Positions 22,122-29,124 of a DNA stretch of 29,411 nt are shown here, one piece after another. The DNA is from JBFGCT01 sp041581055. Lineage in GTDB: Bacteria; Actinomycetota; Acidimicrobiia; Acidimicrobiales; Ilumatobacteraceae. Below the pieces are notes generated by a model. The model ran no database searches, had not been told where the DNA came from, and saw nothing but the letters and a program-made list of their open reading frames with translations. Location: contig JBFGCT010000028.1 in the NCBI GenBank assembly GCA_041581055.1, forward strand, positions 1-29,411. The letters are read 5' to 3'. Position numbers and translations under genes: made by a program. The number at the start of each line of letters is the position of its first letter. Position 1 is the first letter of the stretch.

Positions 22122-22990
22122 TGCGCCAGTTCTTCCCGGTCCAGGATCTCGCTCGCGACGAGCGGTTCGTGCAGACCAACATGGCCGAGCGGATGGCCGA
22201 CGCGCGCACCGCGCTCGATCCCGAGAAGAAGTCCAAGAAGAGCCGCGGCTCCTCCAACCGCATCACCCCCGAACGCCACGACGCGTCCGACGCGGCGCGC
22301 GGCCTGATGCACGGGATCATGGTCGGCGAGATCCAGGCGCTCGAGGGCGCGGGCCGCACCGCCCACGACTTCGAGGCCGGCGACGGCAGCGGCGACACGA
22401 TCCCGTTCGAGCTCAAGCTCGACATGGCCCGCCAAGCGTGGGACGAGGCGCGCCACGTCGAGATCAGCGCCAAGCTCTCCGACTGGATGGGCACCGAGCT
22501 CGGCCAGTTCGCCGAGAACACCGTGCTCTTCCAGGCCGCCTGCTCCGACGACCCGGTCCTCCGCCTCGCCGGCGTCAACCGCGCCCTCGAGGGCCTGGCG
22601 ATCGACGTGTTCACGCAGATGAAGGAGTTCGGCAACCTGGCGGGCGACCCGTACCTCGCGTTCTGCGAGGACTGGATGCTCGCCGACGAGGTGACCCACG
22701 TGAAGATGGGCTCCGATTGGCTGCGCAAGGTCACCGAGAAGGACCCCGAACGCCGGGCGAAGGCGCTCGAGTTCCAGCAGGTGGTCGACAAGCTGTTCAG
22801 CTTCGGCGGCGCCCGCGGCGACTCCGAGGAGAGCCCGATCGGCCTCGCTCGCCGGTTCCGCGAGCTCGCCGGGTTCACCGACGGCGAGGTCGACAAGATC
22901 GCCGAGATGGACCACGACGCGTTCGAGGAGCGGATGGCCGCGGTGCGCCTCGCCCAGGAGGCCGCCGGCGCCTCGCCGGCCCCGGCCTGA
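22121..22990 (+). CDS. Ferritin-like diiron protein (DUF455-like); cassette gene 2
   Basis: 289 residues. The complete E...ExxH...E...ExxH ligand set of a carboxylate-bridged diiron four-helix bundle is visible: Glu70 (VGEIQALEG), Glu109 and His112 (WDEARHVEI), Glu157 (NRALEGLAIDVF) and Glu190 and His193 (ADEVTHVKMG). Spacing and the DEARH and DEVTHVKMG segments resemble DUF455 proteins. Such sites activate O2 for hydroxylation, desaturation or similar oxidations; the substrate is unknown. An acidic C-terminal helix follows (about 255-280). SD AAGGAGG (22108-22114) lies 6 nt before the ATG, the best ribosome binding site in the window, suggesting high expression. It overlaps both neighbours by 1 nt. 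Confidence 0.85.
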   Translation: MRQFFPVQDLARDERFVQTNMAERMADARTALDPEKKSKKSRGSSNRITPERHDASDAARGLMHGIMVGEIQALEGAGRTAHDFEAGDGSGDTIPFELKLDMARQAWDEARHVEISAKLSDWMGTELGQFAENTVLFQAACSDDPVLRLAGVNRALEGLAIDVFTQMKEFGNLAGDPYLAFCEDWMLADEVTHVKMGSDWLRKVTEKDPERRAKALEFQQVVDKLFSFGGARGDSEESPIGLARRFRELAGFTDGEVDKIAEMDHDAFEERMAAVRLAQEAAGASPAPA

Positions 22991-23541
22991 TGGCCGACGC
23001 ACCGGCGACCACCACGGTCACGGTCACGCCCGAGGAGTTCCACTTCGTCAAGTACGAGGCCTCGGCGATCGCCGCAGTCGTCGCCGAGCTCGCCGAGCTG
23101 CTGGGCGTCACCAACCCGGTGCACGTCGTCGTCGACGAGACGACGCCGCTGGCGAAGATGTCGGCCGAGGTCGGCGGGACGTCGTCGGACGCCACGATCA
23201 CCATCCGCGCCGAGAGCGGGGCGCTCGAGGACACCCAGCACCTCACCCACTTCAGCGCCGACAGCGCCCGCGGCGCGCTCGGCCGGATGATGCTCCGCGC
23301 CCGCGACCGGTTGCGCCCCGACTTCGCCGACACGCCGGGCGACCTCGACCTCTCGCTGACCGAGAACGCGGCGTGGGACACGTACTGCGCCGGACGCCTC
23401 GCCCGGATCGGGCTGCCGGTCAACCAGCAGCGCTTCCGCTACAACCACCGCAACCGCTTCGGGTTCAGCGACGCGGTCGACGCCCACTTCGCGCGGCTCT
23501 GGGCCGCGGACGACCTCGGCTGGGCCGACCTCTGCGAGTGA
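22990..23541 (+). CDS. Conserved-looking protein of unknown function; cassette gene 3
   Basis: 183 residues starting at the ATG that shares its A with the TGA of gene 2. The N-terminal half is alpha/beta (TVTVTPEEFHFVKYEASAIA, VHVVVDETTPLAKM, ATITIRAESGALED). The C-terminal half is helical, with SADSARGALGRMMLRARDRL, AAWDTYCAGRLARIGLPVNQ and an aromatic, His/Arg/Asn-rich stretch RFRYNHRNRFGFSDAVDAHF. No signal peptide, membrane segment or known catalytic motif. I do not recognise the family. Its strict coupling to the diiron gene suggests a partner, maturation or substrate-binding role, which is inference only. Confidence 0.7.
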   Translation: MADAPATTTVTVTPEEFHFVKYEASAIAAVVAELAELLGVTNPVHVVVDETTPLAKMSAEVGGTSSDATITIRAESGALEDTQHLTHFSADSARGALGRMMLRARDRLRPDFADTPGDLDLSLTENAAWDTYCAGRLARIGLPVNQQRFRYNHRNRFGFSDAVDAHFARLWAADDLGWADLCE

Positions 23542-23620
23542 CTCGCCTCACCATGTCCTGTGGCGTGCGCCGTCGGCTCGTCGGCGGCGCCCGCCCCGCC
23601 GACGCGATCACCTGACGCGC

Positions 23621-24592
23621 GTGTCCGGACAGCGACGTCGCCGCGTCTCGACGAACGGGGTCGAGCTCGATCTGGTCGAGGCCGGACAGCGGGGGGACCC
23701 GGTGGTCGTGTTGGCCCACGGGTTCCCGGAGAGCTCCCACTCGTGGCGCCACCAGATCGGCCCGCTCGCCGCCGCGGGCTACCACGTCCTCGCTCCCGAC
23801 CAACGGGGGTATGCGAGTTCGTCGGCGCCGACCGAGGTGGCCGACTACCGCGTCGACCACCTCGCCGGCGACCTGGCCGGCCTGCTCGACGACGTCGGGG
23901 CCGACGACGCGGTCTTCGTCGGCCACGACTGGGGGTCGCTCGTCGTGTGGGACATGGCGCGCTTGCTCCCGGCCCGCGTGCGCGGCGTCGTCAACGTCAG
24001 CGTGCCCTACACGCCGTGGCCGATGCGCCCGACCGACCTGTTCCGCCAGGCGTGGGGCGATCGCTTCTTCTACATGCTGTACTTCCAGCCGGTCGGCCCG
24101 GCCGACGCCGAGCTCGAGGCCGACGTGTCGACCACCCTGCGGACGCTGCTCTGGGCGGGGTCGGCGGAGATGGCCGGGCCGCCGCCCGCCGAGTTGCCGC
24201 CGATGGAGGGCACCGGGTTCATCGACGCGCTCACCCACGACCGAACGATCCCCGAGGACCTGCCGGCGTGGATCGACGCCGGCGACTTCGCCGTCTACGT
24301 CGAGCAGTTCACGCGCAGCGGCTTCTTCGGCCCGCTCTGCTGGTACCGCAACCTCGACGCCGACCACGAGCTGACCACGGAACTGCCGCCGCCGGCGATG
24401 CCGTGCGCCTTCATCGGCGGGCGGCAGGACGGCGTGATCGCCCACCGGATGGAGTATGTCGACGCGATGTCGCGCCTGCTGCCGGACTTCCGCGGCACGA
24501 TCCTCATCGACGACGCCGGCCACTGGACCCAACAGGAGCGCCCCGCCGAGTTCAACGCCGCGCTCCTCGACCTGCTCGGCCGACTCGGGTGA
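23621..24592 (+). CDS. Epoxide-hydrolase-like alpha/beta hydrolase
   Basis: 323 residues from GTG 23621. The oxyanion motif HGFPES (His33-Gly-Phe-Pro36), nucleophile Asp103 in GHDWGS, acid Asp270 in GGRQDGVI and His301 in AGHWTQQERP give the catalytic set of epoxide hydrolases, which open epoxides to diols through a covalent ester at the Asp. A lid tyrosine is probable in LCWYRNLD (cap domain about residues 135-235). Haloalkane dehalogenases share the fold, but the HGFPES motif and WYRN segment favour an epoxide hydrolase. The stop overlaps the start of the proline-racemase-family gene by 4 nt (GTGA), so the two are co-translated. Confidence 0.88.
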   Translation: MSGQRRRRVSTNGVELDLVEAGQRGDPVVVLAHGFPESSHSWRHQIGPLAAAGYHVLAPDQRGYASSSAPTEVADYRVDHLAGDLAGLLDDVGADDAVFVGHDWGSLVVWDMARLLPARVRGVVNVSVPYTPWPMRPTDLFRQAWGDRFFYMLYFQPVGPADAELEADVSTTLRTLLWAGSAEMAGPPPAELPPMEGTGFIDALTHDRTIPEDLPAWIDAGDFAVYVEQFTRSGFFGPLCWYRNLDADHELTTELPPPAMPCAFIGGRQDGVIAHRMEYVDAMSRLLPDFRGTILIDDAGHWTQQERPAEFNAALLDLLGRLG

Positions 24593-25629
24593 CCGGCGCC
24601 GACTTCGTCACCGGGCCGATCGAGGTCGAGGGCTGCCACGCCGAGGGCGAGGTCGGCGATGTGATCGTCGGCGGGATCGCGCCGCCGCCGGGCGGCTCGG
24701 TGTGGGAGCAGTCGCGCTGGGTCGCCACCGACGGGCGGCTCCGACGGCTGATGCTCAACGAGCCCCGCGGCGGGGTCTTCCGCCACGTCAACCTGCTCGT
24801 GCCGCCGACCGATCCGGCGGCCGACATCGGGTTCATCATCATGGAGCCGGAGGACACGCCGCCGATGTCGGGTTCCAACTCGATGTGCGTGGCGACGGTC
24901 GTGCTCGAGACCGGCGTCGTCGAGATGGTCGAACCGACGACGACCGTCGTGCTCCAGGCGCCCGGCGGCCTGGTCGAGGTGGTGGCCGAGTGCGCCGGCG
25001 ACAAGGTGACGCAGGTGACGATCCGCAACGTCGCGTCGTTCGCCGCGGGCCGCGACCTCCCGCTCGCCGTCGACGGAGTGGGAACGATCCGCGTCGACAC
25101 GGCGTTCGGCGGTGACAGCTTCGTGATGGTCGACGCCGCCGACGTCGGGGCGGCGATCGAACCGGCGGCCGGCCGGGAGCTGGCGGAGCTGGGCACCCGC
25201 GTCACCCGCGCCGCCAACGAGCAACTGCGCTTCGAGCACCCGACCACGGACTGGACCCACTTCTCGTTCTGCCAGATCGCCGGCCCGTTGGAGCACGTCG
25301 CGCCGGGCGAGTTCGCGATGGCCAACACCGTCGTCATCGAGCCGGGCAAGCTCGACCGCTCACCGACGGGGACGGGGGTCTCGGCGCGCATGGCGCTGCT
25401 CCGCGCCCGGGGCGTGATGGAGGTCGGCGATCGGCTGCGGATGCGCTCGGTGATCGGATCGGAGTTCACCGGCCGGATCGAGGCGGACACGACGATCGGC
25501 GACCTCGACGCGATCGTGCCGCTCGTGACGGGCCGGGCTTGGCGCACCGGGCACTTCAGCTATGTCGTCGACCCGACCGACCCGTGGCCGGAGGGCTACC
25601 GCGTCAGCGACACCTGGCCGACACGCTGA
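24589..25629 (+). CDS. Proline racemase superfamily protein with Ser/Thr at the catalytic positions
   Basis: 346 residues, normal family length. Family segments include LMLNEPRGGVFRHVNLLVPP, TAFGGDSFVMVDA and GKLDRSPTGTGVSARMALL. In racemases and epimerases two Cys act as the base/acid pair, in MCGH and SPCGTG. Here they are Ser94 (MSGSN) and Thr260 (SPTGTG). Thr at the second place is the mark of trans-3-hydroxy-L-proline dehydratases, which keep Cys at the first; replacing both makes racemisation unlikely. A dehydratase-like or other lyase reaction on a hydroxyproline-like imino acid is possible. Start GTG 24589, overlapping the hydrolase stop by 4 nt. Confidence 0.88.
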   Translation: MTGADFVTGPIEVEGCHAEGEVGDVIVGGIAPPPGGSVWEQSRWVATDGRLRRLMLNEPRGGVFRHVNLLVPPTDPAADIGFIIMEPEDTPPMSGSNSMCVATVVLETGVVEMVEPTTTVVLQAPGGLVEVVAECAGDKVTQVTIRNVASFAAGRDLPLAVDGVGTIRVDTAFGGDSFVMVDAADVGAAIEPAAGRELAELGTRVTRAANEQLRFEHPTTDWTHFSFCQIAGPLEHVAPGEFAMANTVVIEPGKLDRSPTGTGVSARMALLRARGVMEVGDRLRMRSVIGSEFTGRIEADTTIGDLDAIVPLVTGRAWRTGHFSYVVDPTDPWPEGYRVSDTWPTR

Positions 25630-25659
25630 CGCGGCCGGCGCCGTGCGGCCACCCCCCGA

Positions 25660-25711
25660 CGTTTGCGTCGCGGATCTCGCCGGTGTGGCCCCGAAAATCG
25701 CGACCCGAGCG
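25660..25711. repeat. Degenerate second copy of the 52-bp extragenic palindrome
   Basis: Same length as the element at 3401-3452, with 36 of 52 positions identical in an ungapped alignment, including 13 at the left end (CGTTTGCGTCGCG) and AAATCGCGAC in the right arm. The outer arms no longer pair perfectly. As with the first copy it lies between two convergent genes (stops at 25629 plus and 25726 minus), and may end transcription from both sides. Confidence 0.7.
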
Positions 25712-25725
25712 GGAGGAGGCGGCGG

Positions 25726-26442
25726 TCAGCGGCGGAGCGGGCGGACGATCGGCTTCCGCCAACCGAGGCCGGCGATCTTGCCACTGGGCGGCCAGTTGTC
25801 GTCACGGCTGTACGCCCACCACTCGAGCGGGTTGATGTAGTAGGCGCACGACTCGACGACCTTGCCGACGGGCTCGTCTCGGCGCCGGACCACCCACACG
25901 ACGGCGCCGACCGCGCCGCCGACGATCGCCCACCCGGCGTACACCACCGGGAAGATCGGTCCGAGCCAGCGGGCCTGCCAGACGTGGACCGTCTCGTGGT
26001 CGGTGATCAGCCGGCGACGGCGCTCGCCGGTCGTGTCGCCGGCCCCGCTGATCACGTTGCCGAGCGTGATGACGAACCTGCCGCGCGGCCGAAAGCCGCC
26101 GGAGAACACGTGCCGGCCCTGGCGCTCGCTCAGGTCGGCGACGTACCCGCCGTCCTTGCTGAGGGAGCCGATGGCGTTGGCGACGAGTGCGGCGCCGGTC
26201 ATCACGAACGACCACGTCGAGTCGAGGACGAACCCGACGACTCCCCTGGCGCTGCGCCAGTCGTAGATCTGCCGCCAGCCGGACACGGCGCCGTTCGTGC
26301 CGGCGATCACCGCGACGGGCACGGCGAGGCCGAGCGGCCAGGCCGCCGCCGCTCCGAGCGCGCCCCCGGCGACGCCGACGGCGACGGCCTCCAGGGCGCG
26401 GCCGCCCGCCGCCGAGGACGATTCGCCGTCGGGGTCGGTCAC
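25726..26442 (-). CDS. Membrane protein with HExxH motif, unknown function
   Basis: 238 residues from GTG 26442, whose GTGA overlaps the stop of the Bax-inhibitor-like gene by 4 nt. A Gly/Ala-rich hydrophobic hairpin (about residues 17-48, AVGVAGGALGAAAAWPLGLA), a segment near 65-90, and a third near 162-185 (VVYAGWAIVGGAVGAVVWVV) suggest membrane insertion. The sequence ITDHETVHVWQARWLGP contains His149-Glu150-x-x-His153, the zincin motif, in a setting (HExxHxxQ) seen in many minimal metallopeptidase-like proteins. A third metal ligand is not obvious; Glu in the VGKVVESCAYY segment is a candidate. Peptidase activity is unproved. The C-terminus is rich in Trp and Tyr (NPLEWWAYSRDDNWPPSGK). 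Confidence 0.78.
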   Translation of the reverse strand: MTDPDGESSSAAGGRALEAVAVGVAGGALGAAAAWPLGLAVPVAVIAGTNGAVSGWRQIYDWRSARGVVGFVLDSTWSFVMTGAALVANAIGSLSKDGGYVADLSERQGRHVFSGGFRPRGRFVITLGNVISGAGDTTGERRRRLITDHETVHVWQARWLGPIFPVVYAGWAIVGGAVGAVVWVVRRRDEPVGKVVESCAYYINPLEWWAYSRDDNWPPSGKIAGLGWRKPIVRPLRR

Positions 26443-27248
26443 TGCCGCAGCTTGGAGATCAGCCGCAACATCTCGAGGTACAACCAGACGAGCGTCACGA
26501 CGATCCCGAGGCCCGCCACCCACTCGTAGTCCTTCGGCAGGCGGGCGGCGACGCCGCGCTCGACGAGGTCGAAGTCGAGGGCGAGGTTCATCGCCGCGAT
26601 CCCGGCGACGAAGATCGAGAACCCGATGCCGAGCAGGCTCGGGCTGCTCAGGAAGGCGACGTCGCCGCCGAACAGGCTGATCCCGAACGACACGAGGTAG
26701 AGCAGCATGATCCCGAGCGTGGCCCCGACGACGATGCGCCGGAAGCGCTCGGTCACCTTGATGATGCGGGTGCGGTAGAGCACGAGCATCACCACGAACA
26801 CCGACACGGTGGCGCCGACCGCCTGGACGACGATGCCGTCGTAGTAGGTCTCGTAGCCCTTGGAGATCGCGCCGACGGCGAAACCGAAGCCGACGGCGTA
26901 GACCGGGCCGAGGAACTTGGCGAGCTTCGGCTTGAAGTACGCGGCGATGACCGCGACGAATCCGACGATGATGCCGATGGTCGCGAGGCCGGGGAACTGG
27001 TAGGTGTCGACGCCGTTGTCGAGCGTCGGGCCCGACGCGGCGGACCACCCGAAGCTGGCCGACACGAGGAGGAGCGTGAGGAGCACGAGCGTCGCCGTGA
27101 TCGTGCCGTTGACGGTCATCGCGCCCTGCCACGGGCTGACCGGGCCGTCGGTGACGGGTTGGGGCGCGACGTGCGTGCCTTGGACAGGCGCCGCCCAGGT
27201 GGTCGATGCCTGTCTCATGGATTGTTCGTTGAACACTGGATTCGGCAT
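26439..27248 (-). CDS. Bax inhibitor-1/YccA-like membrane protein
   Basis: 269 residues from ATG 27248 (MPNPVFNEQS). A soluble N-terminal stretch of about 45 residues is followed by seven predicted membrane helices, ending KDYEWVAGLGIVVTLVWLYL followed by EMLRLISKL, typical of the actinobacterial branch of the Bax inhibitor-1 family. The conserved ALDFDLVERG loop between helices 6 and 7 supplies acidic residues related to the pH/calcium-sensing aspartates of BsYetJ. Members are calcium-leak channels or regulators of membrane proteases. TATCCT (27263-27258, minus) lies 9 nt before the start. It is coupled to the HExxH membrane protein gene. Confidence 0.9.
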   Translation of the reverse strand: MPNPVFNEQSMRQASTTWAAPVQGTHVAPQPVTDGPVSPWQGAMTVNGTITATLVLLTLLLVSASFGWSAASGPTLDNGVDTYQFPGLATIGIIVGFVAVIAAYFKPKLAKFLGPVYAVGFGFAVGAISKGYETYYDGIVVQAVGATVSVFVVMLVLYRTRIIKVTERFRRIVVGATLGIMLLYLVSFGISLFGGDVAFLSSPSLLGIGFSIFVAGIAAMNLALDFDLVERGVAARLPKDYEWVAGLGIVVTLVWLYLEMLRLISKLRQ

Positions 27249-27257
27249 AGTGGGTTC

Positions 27258-27263
27258 AGGATA
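27258..27263 (-). promoter_or_regulatory. -10 box for the Bax-inhibitor-like operon
   Basis: TATCCT on the minus strand, in the 50-bp gap after the MFS gene, 9 nt before ATG 27248. It gives this pair its own near-leaderless promoter although the genes upstream run the same way. Confidence 0.45.
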
Positions 27264-27298
27264 CCGCCACCGCGGACTCCTCGCCGGGCAAGACTGTG

Positions 27299-28540
27299 TC
27301 AAGCCGGAGCGGTCCGCCGATCCATCGTCGAGATCGGCAGGTGGATCAGCGCCGCGGCGACGCCGAGGACGACGGCGATCGTCCACACGGGCTCATAGCC
27401 GCCGGTGCTGTCGAAGACGCGCCCGCCGATCCACACGCCGAGGAACGCTCCGAGTTGGTGGCTGAGGAACACCAGGCCGAAGAGCGTGGTGAGGTACCGC
27501 GGGCCGAAGATCGCGGCGACGATCCCGCTCGTCAGCGGCACGGTCGAAAGCCACAGCAGGCCCATGACCGCGCCGAACACGAGGGCGGTCGCGGCGGTCA
27601 GCGGGACGAGGAGGAACGTGGTCATCACGACCGCCCGGCACAGGTAGAGCAGCGCGAGCAGCGTCCGCCGCCGCATCCGGTCGCCGAGCCAGCCCGCGCC
27701 CAGCGAGCCGGCGATGTTGAACAGCCCGATCATCGACAGCGCGATCGCTGCCGTCCGATCGGACAAGCCCTCGTCGGTGAGGTACGCCGGCAGGTGGCTG
27801 GCGATGAACGCGACGTGGAACCCGCAGACGAAGAACCCGGCGGTCAGCAGGACGTAGCTCCGATTGCGGAACGCGCGGCCGACCGCCGCCGCCAGCGGCT
27901 CGTCGACCGAGGTCGCGGCCCCGGTCCCGGCGGCGTCGTCGGCCGGGAGCAAACGCGATGCGGCGCCGACGACGAGCAGCGCCGCGGCGCCCAGCGCCAC
28001 GAGCGCCCCGCGCCATCCGAACGAGTCGATCAGGAGCTGCACGATCGGGACGACCACGAACATCCCGACCGACGCGCCGGCGGTGACCAGGCCGAAAGCG
28101 AACGTCTGGCGCCCTTCCGGAACGGCCTTGCCGACCGCGCCGATCACGACGACGAAGGAGGCCCCCGAGACCGACAGGCCGACCATGAAGGCCATCGAGG
28201 CGCCGAACACGCCCATGCTGTCCGCCGATGCGGCGACGAACAGACCCGTTCCCATCAGGAGCCCGGCGACCGCGACGACGCGGCGCGGGCCGAGGCGGTC
28301 GGCGGCGACCGCGGCGAGCGGCAGCCCGAGGACGAGGTTCTGCCCGGCGAGCGCCAACGCGAACGACTCGCGGCCGGCCCCGAGGCCGTCGACGACCGGC
28401 TTGAGGAACAGCCCCATCGACTGGCGCGTCCCCATCGTCAGGAACACCATCGCCGCGCCGATCAGCACGACCGTCCACGCCCGCCGGCTCATCGCGTGCG
28501 GGTCGCGCGACGCGACATCGTGGTCCGCCCGCGCCGTCAT
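27299..28540 (-). CDS. Major facilitator superfamily transporter
   Basis: 413 residues with twelve predicted membrane helices in two bundles. The loop after helix 2 has the MFS pattern DRLGPRR, and its second-half counterpart is GWLGDRMRRR. The N-terminal VFLTMGTRQSMGLFLKPVVD and the overall pattern resemble the OFA/monocarboxylate-like MFS branch, whose members carry oxalate, formate and other small acids. The substrate cannot be told. ATG 28540 lies 1 nt after the stop of the ABM-domain gene; ATG 28492 (residue 17) is another possible start. The final residues are the short tail MDRRTAPA. Confidence 0.9.
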   Translation of the reverse strand: MTARADHDVASRDPHAMSRRAWTVVLIGAAMVFLTMGTRQSMGLFLKPVVDGLGAGRESFALALAGQNLVLGLPLAAVAADRLGPRRVVAVAGLLMGTGLFVAASADSMGVFGASMAFMVGLSVSGASFVVVIGAVGKAVPEGRQTFAFGLVTAGASVGMFVVVPIVQLLIDSFGWRGALVALGAAALLVVGAASRLLPADDAAGTGAATSVDEPLAAAVGRAFRNRSYVLLTAGFFVCGFHVAFIASHLPAYLTDEGLSDRTAAIALSMIGLFNIAGSLGAGWLGDRMRRRTLLALLYLCRAVVMTTFLLVPLTAATALVFGAVMGLLWLSTVPLTSGIVAAIFGPRYLTTLFGLVFLSHQLGAFLGVWIGGRVFDSTGGYEPVWTIAVVLGVAAALIHLPISTMDRRTAPA

Positions 28541-28541
28541 G

Positions 28542-28889
28542 TCAGGCGAGGTCGTGCGCGCTCGTCGCGTCCCAGAGGTCGATCTCGGGCGGCGCGGCGA
28601 GCAGTCCGGCGCACTCGGTCGCCATCTCCACCATGAGCGGCGAGTCGAAATGGCGCCGTTGACGGTCGGGGCTGTCCCACTTCTGGATCACCAGGTGGCG
28701 GCCGGGGCGGGTCACGCTCGTGCACAGGTCGACGTTGCGGCAACCCTCGACCATGCGCGTGAGCACGACGTACTTGGACAGCACGGCGAGCAGGGCCGCG
28801 GGGTCGGCGGCGGCGAAGCCCATCGTCACCATCGTCAACTCGACCTCGTCGCGCCCGTCGGTGTCGCCAACCGCGCGTCCATCTACCAT
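28542..28889 (-). CDS. Antibiotic biosynthesis monooxygenase (ABM) domain protein
   Basis: 115 residues. One dimeric ferredoxin-like alpha+beta domain: strand VELTMVTMGF, helix PAALLAVLSKYVVLTRMV, then GCRNVDLCTSVTRPGRHLVI followed by QKWDSPDRQRRHFDSPLM, the usual ABM order. Family members include cofactor-free quinol monooxygenases and haem oxygenases, but many only bind small molecules. The ATG at 28889 keeps the first beta strand intact; a later Met (28832) would trim it. It is the first gene before the MFS transporter with 1 nt between them, so the pair could handle one small compound. Confidence 0.82.
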   Translation of the reverse strand: MVDGRAVGDTDGRDEVELTMVTMGFAAADPAALLAVLSKYVVLTRMVEGCRNVDLCTSVTRPGRHLVIQKWDSPDRQRRHFDSPLMVEMATECAGLLAAPPEIDLWDATSAHDLA

Positions 28890-28952
28890 ACAGATAACCA
28901 GCCCTTCACTATCTTGACCAGCGATTCATCGAACGGGTCGCGGGCGCATGTG

Positions 28953-28980
28953 TTGAGGGGCTTGACCTGGTCGGTATCGT
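28953..28980 (+). promoter_or_regulatory. Candidate promoter of the sigma factor gene
   Basis: TTGAGG (28953-28958), 16-nt spacer, TATCGT (28975-28980): the best -35/-10 pair on the plus strand of the 235-bp divergent gap (28890-29124). It would give a leader of about 138 nt, in contrast to the leaderless genes around it. A weak hairpin (TCGAAC 29061-29066, GTTCGA 29084-29089) lies in that leader. Confidence 0.45.
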
Positions 28981-29124
28981 GGCCAAGGTCTCGTGGTGGT
29001 CGCTGATGGAACATTGAACTCCCTGCGCATCCCCAGGTGACGCTCGCACACGGAGTCTTGTCGAACCCTCTGCTCCCATACGAGTTCGAGGTTCCGACGT
29101 CCAACCGAACCAGAGGAGCCGCCG

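Noticed and set aside
28883..29104. 73-codon minus-strand reading frame in the gap before the sigma factor
   Set aside because: No SD, no recognisable motif, and it overlaps the start of the ABM gene in another frame and the likely sigma promoter.
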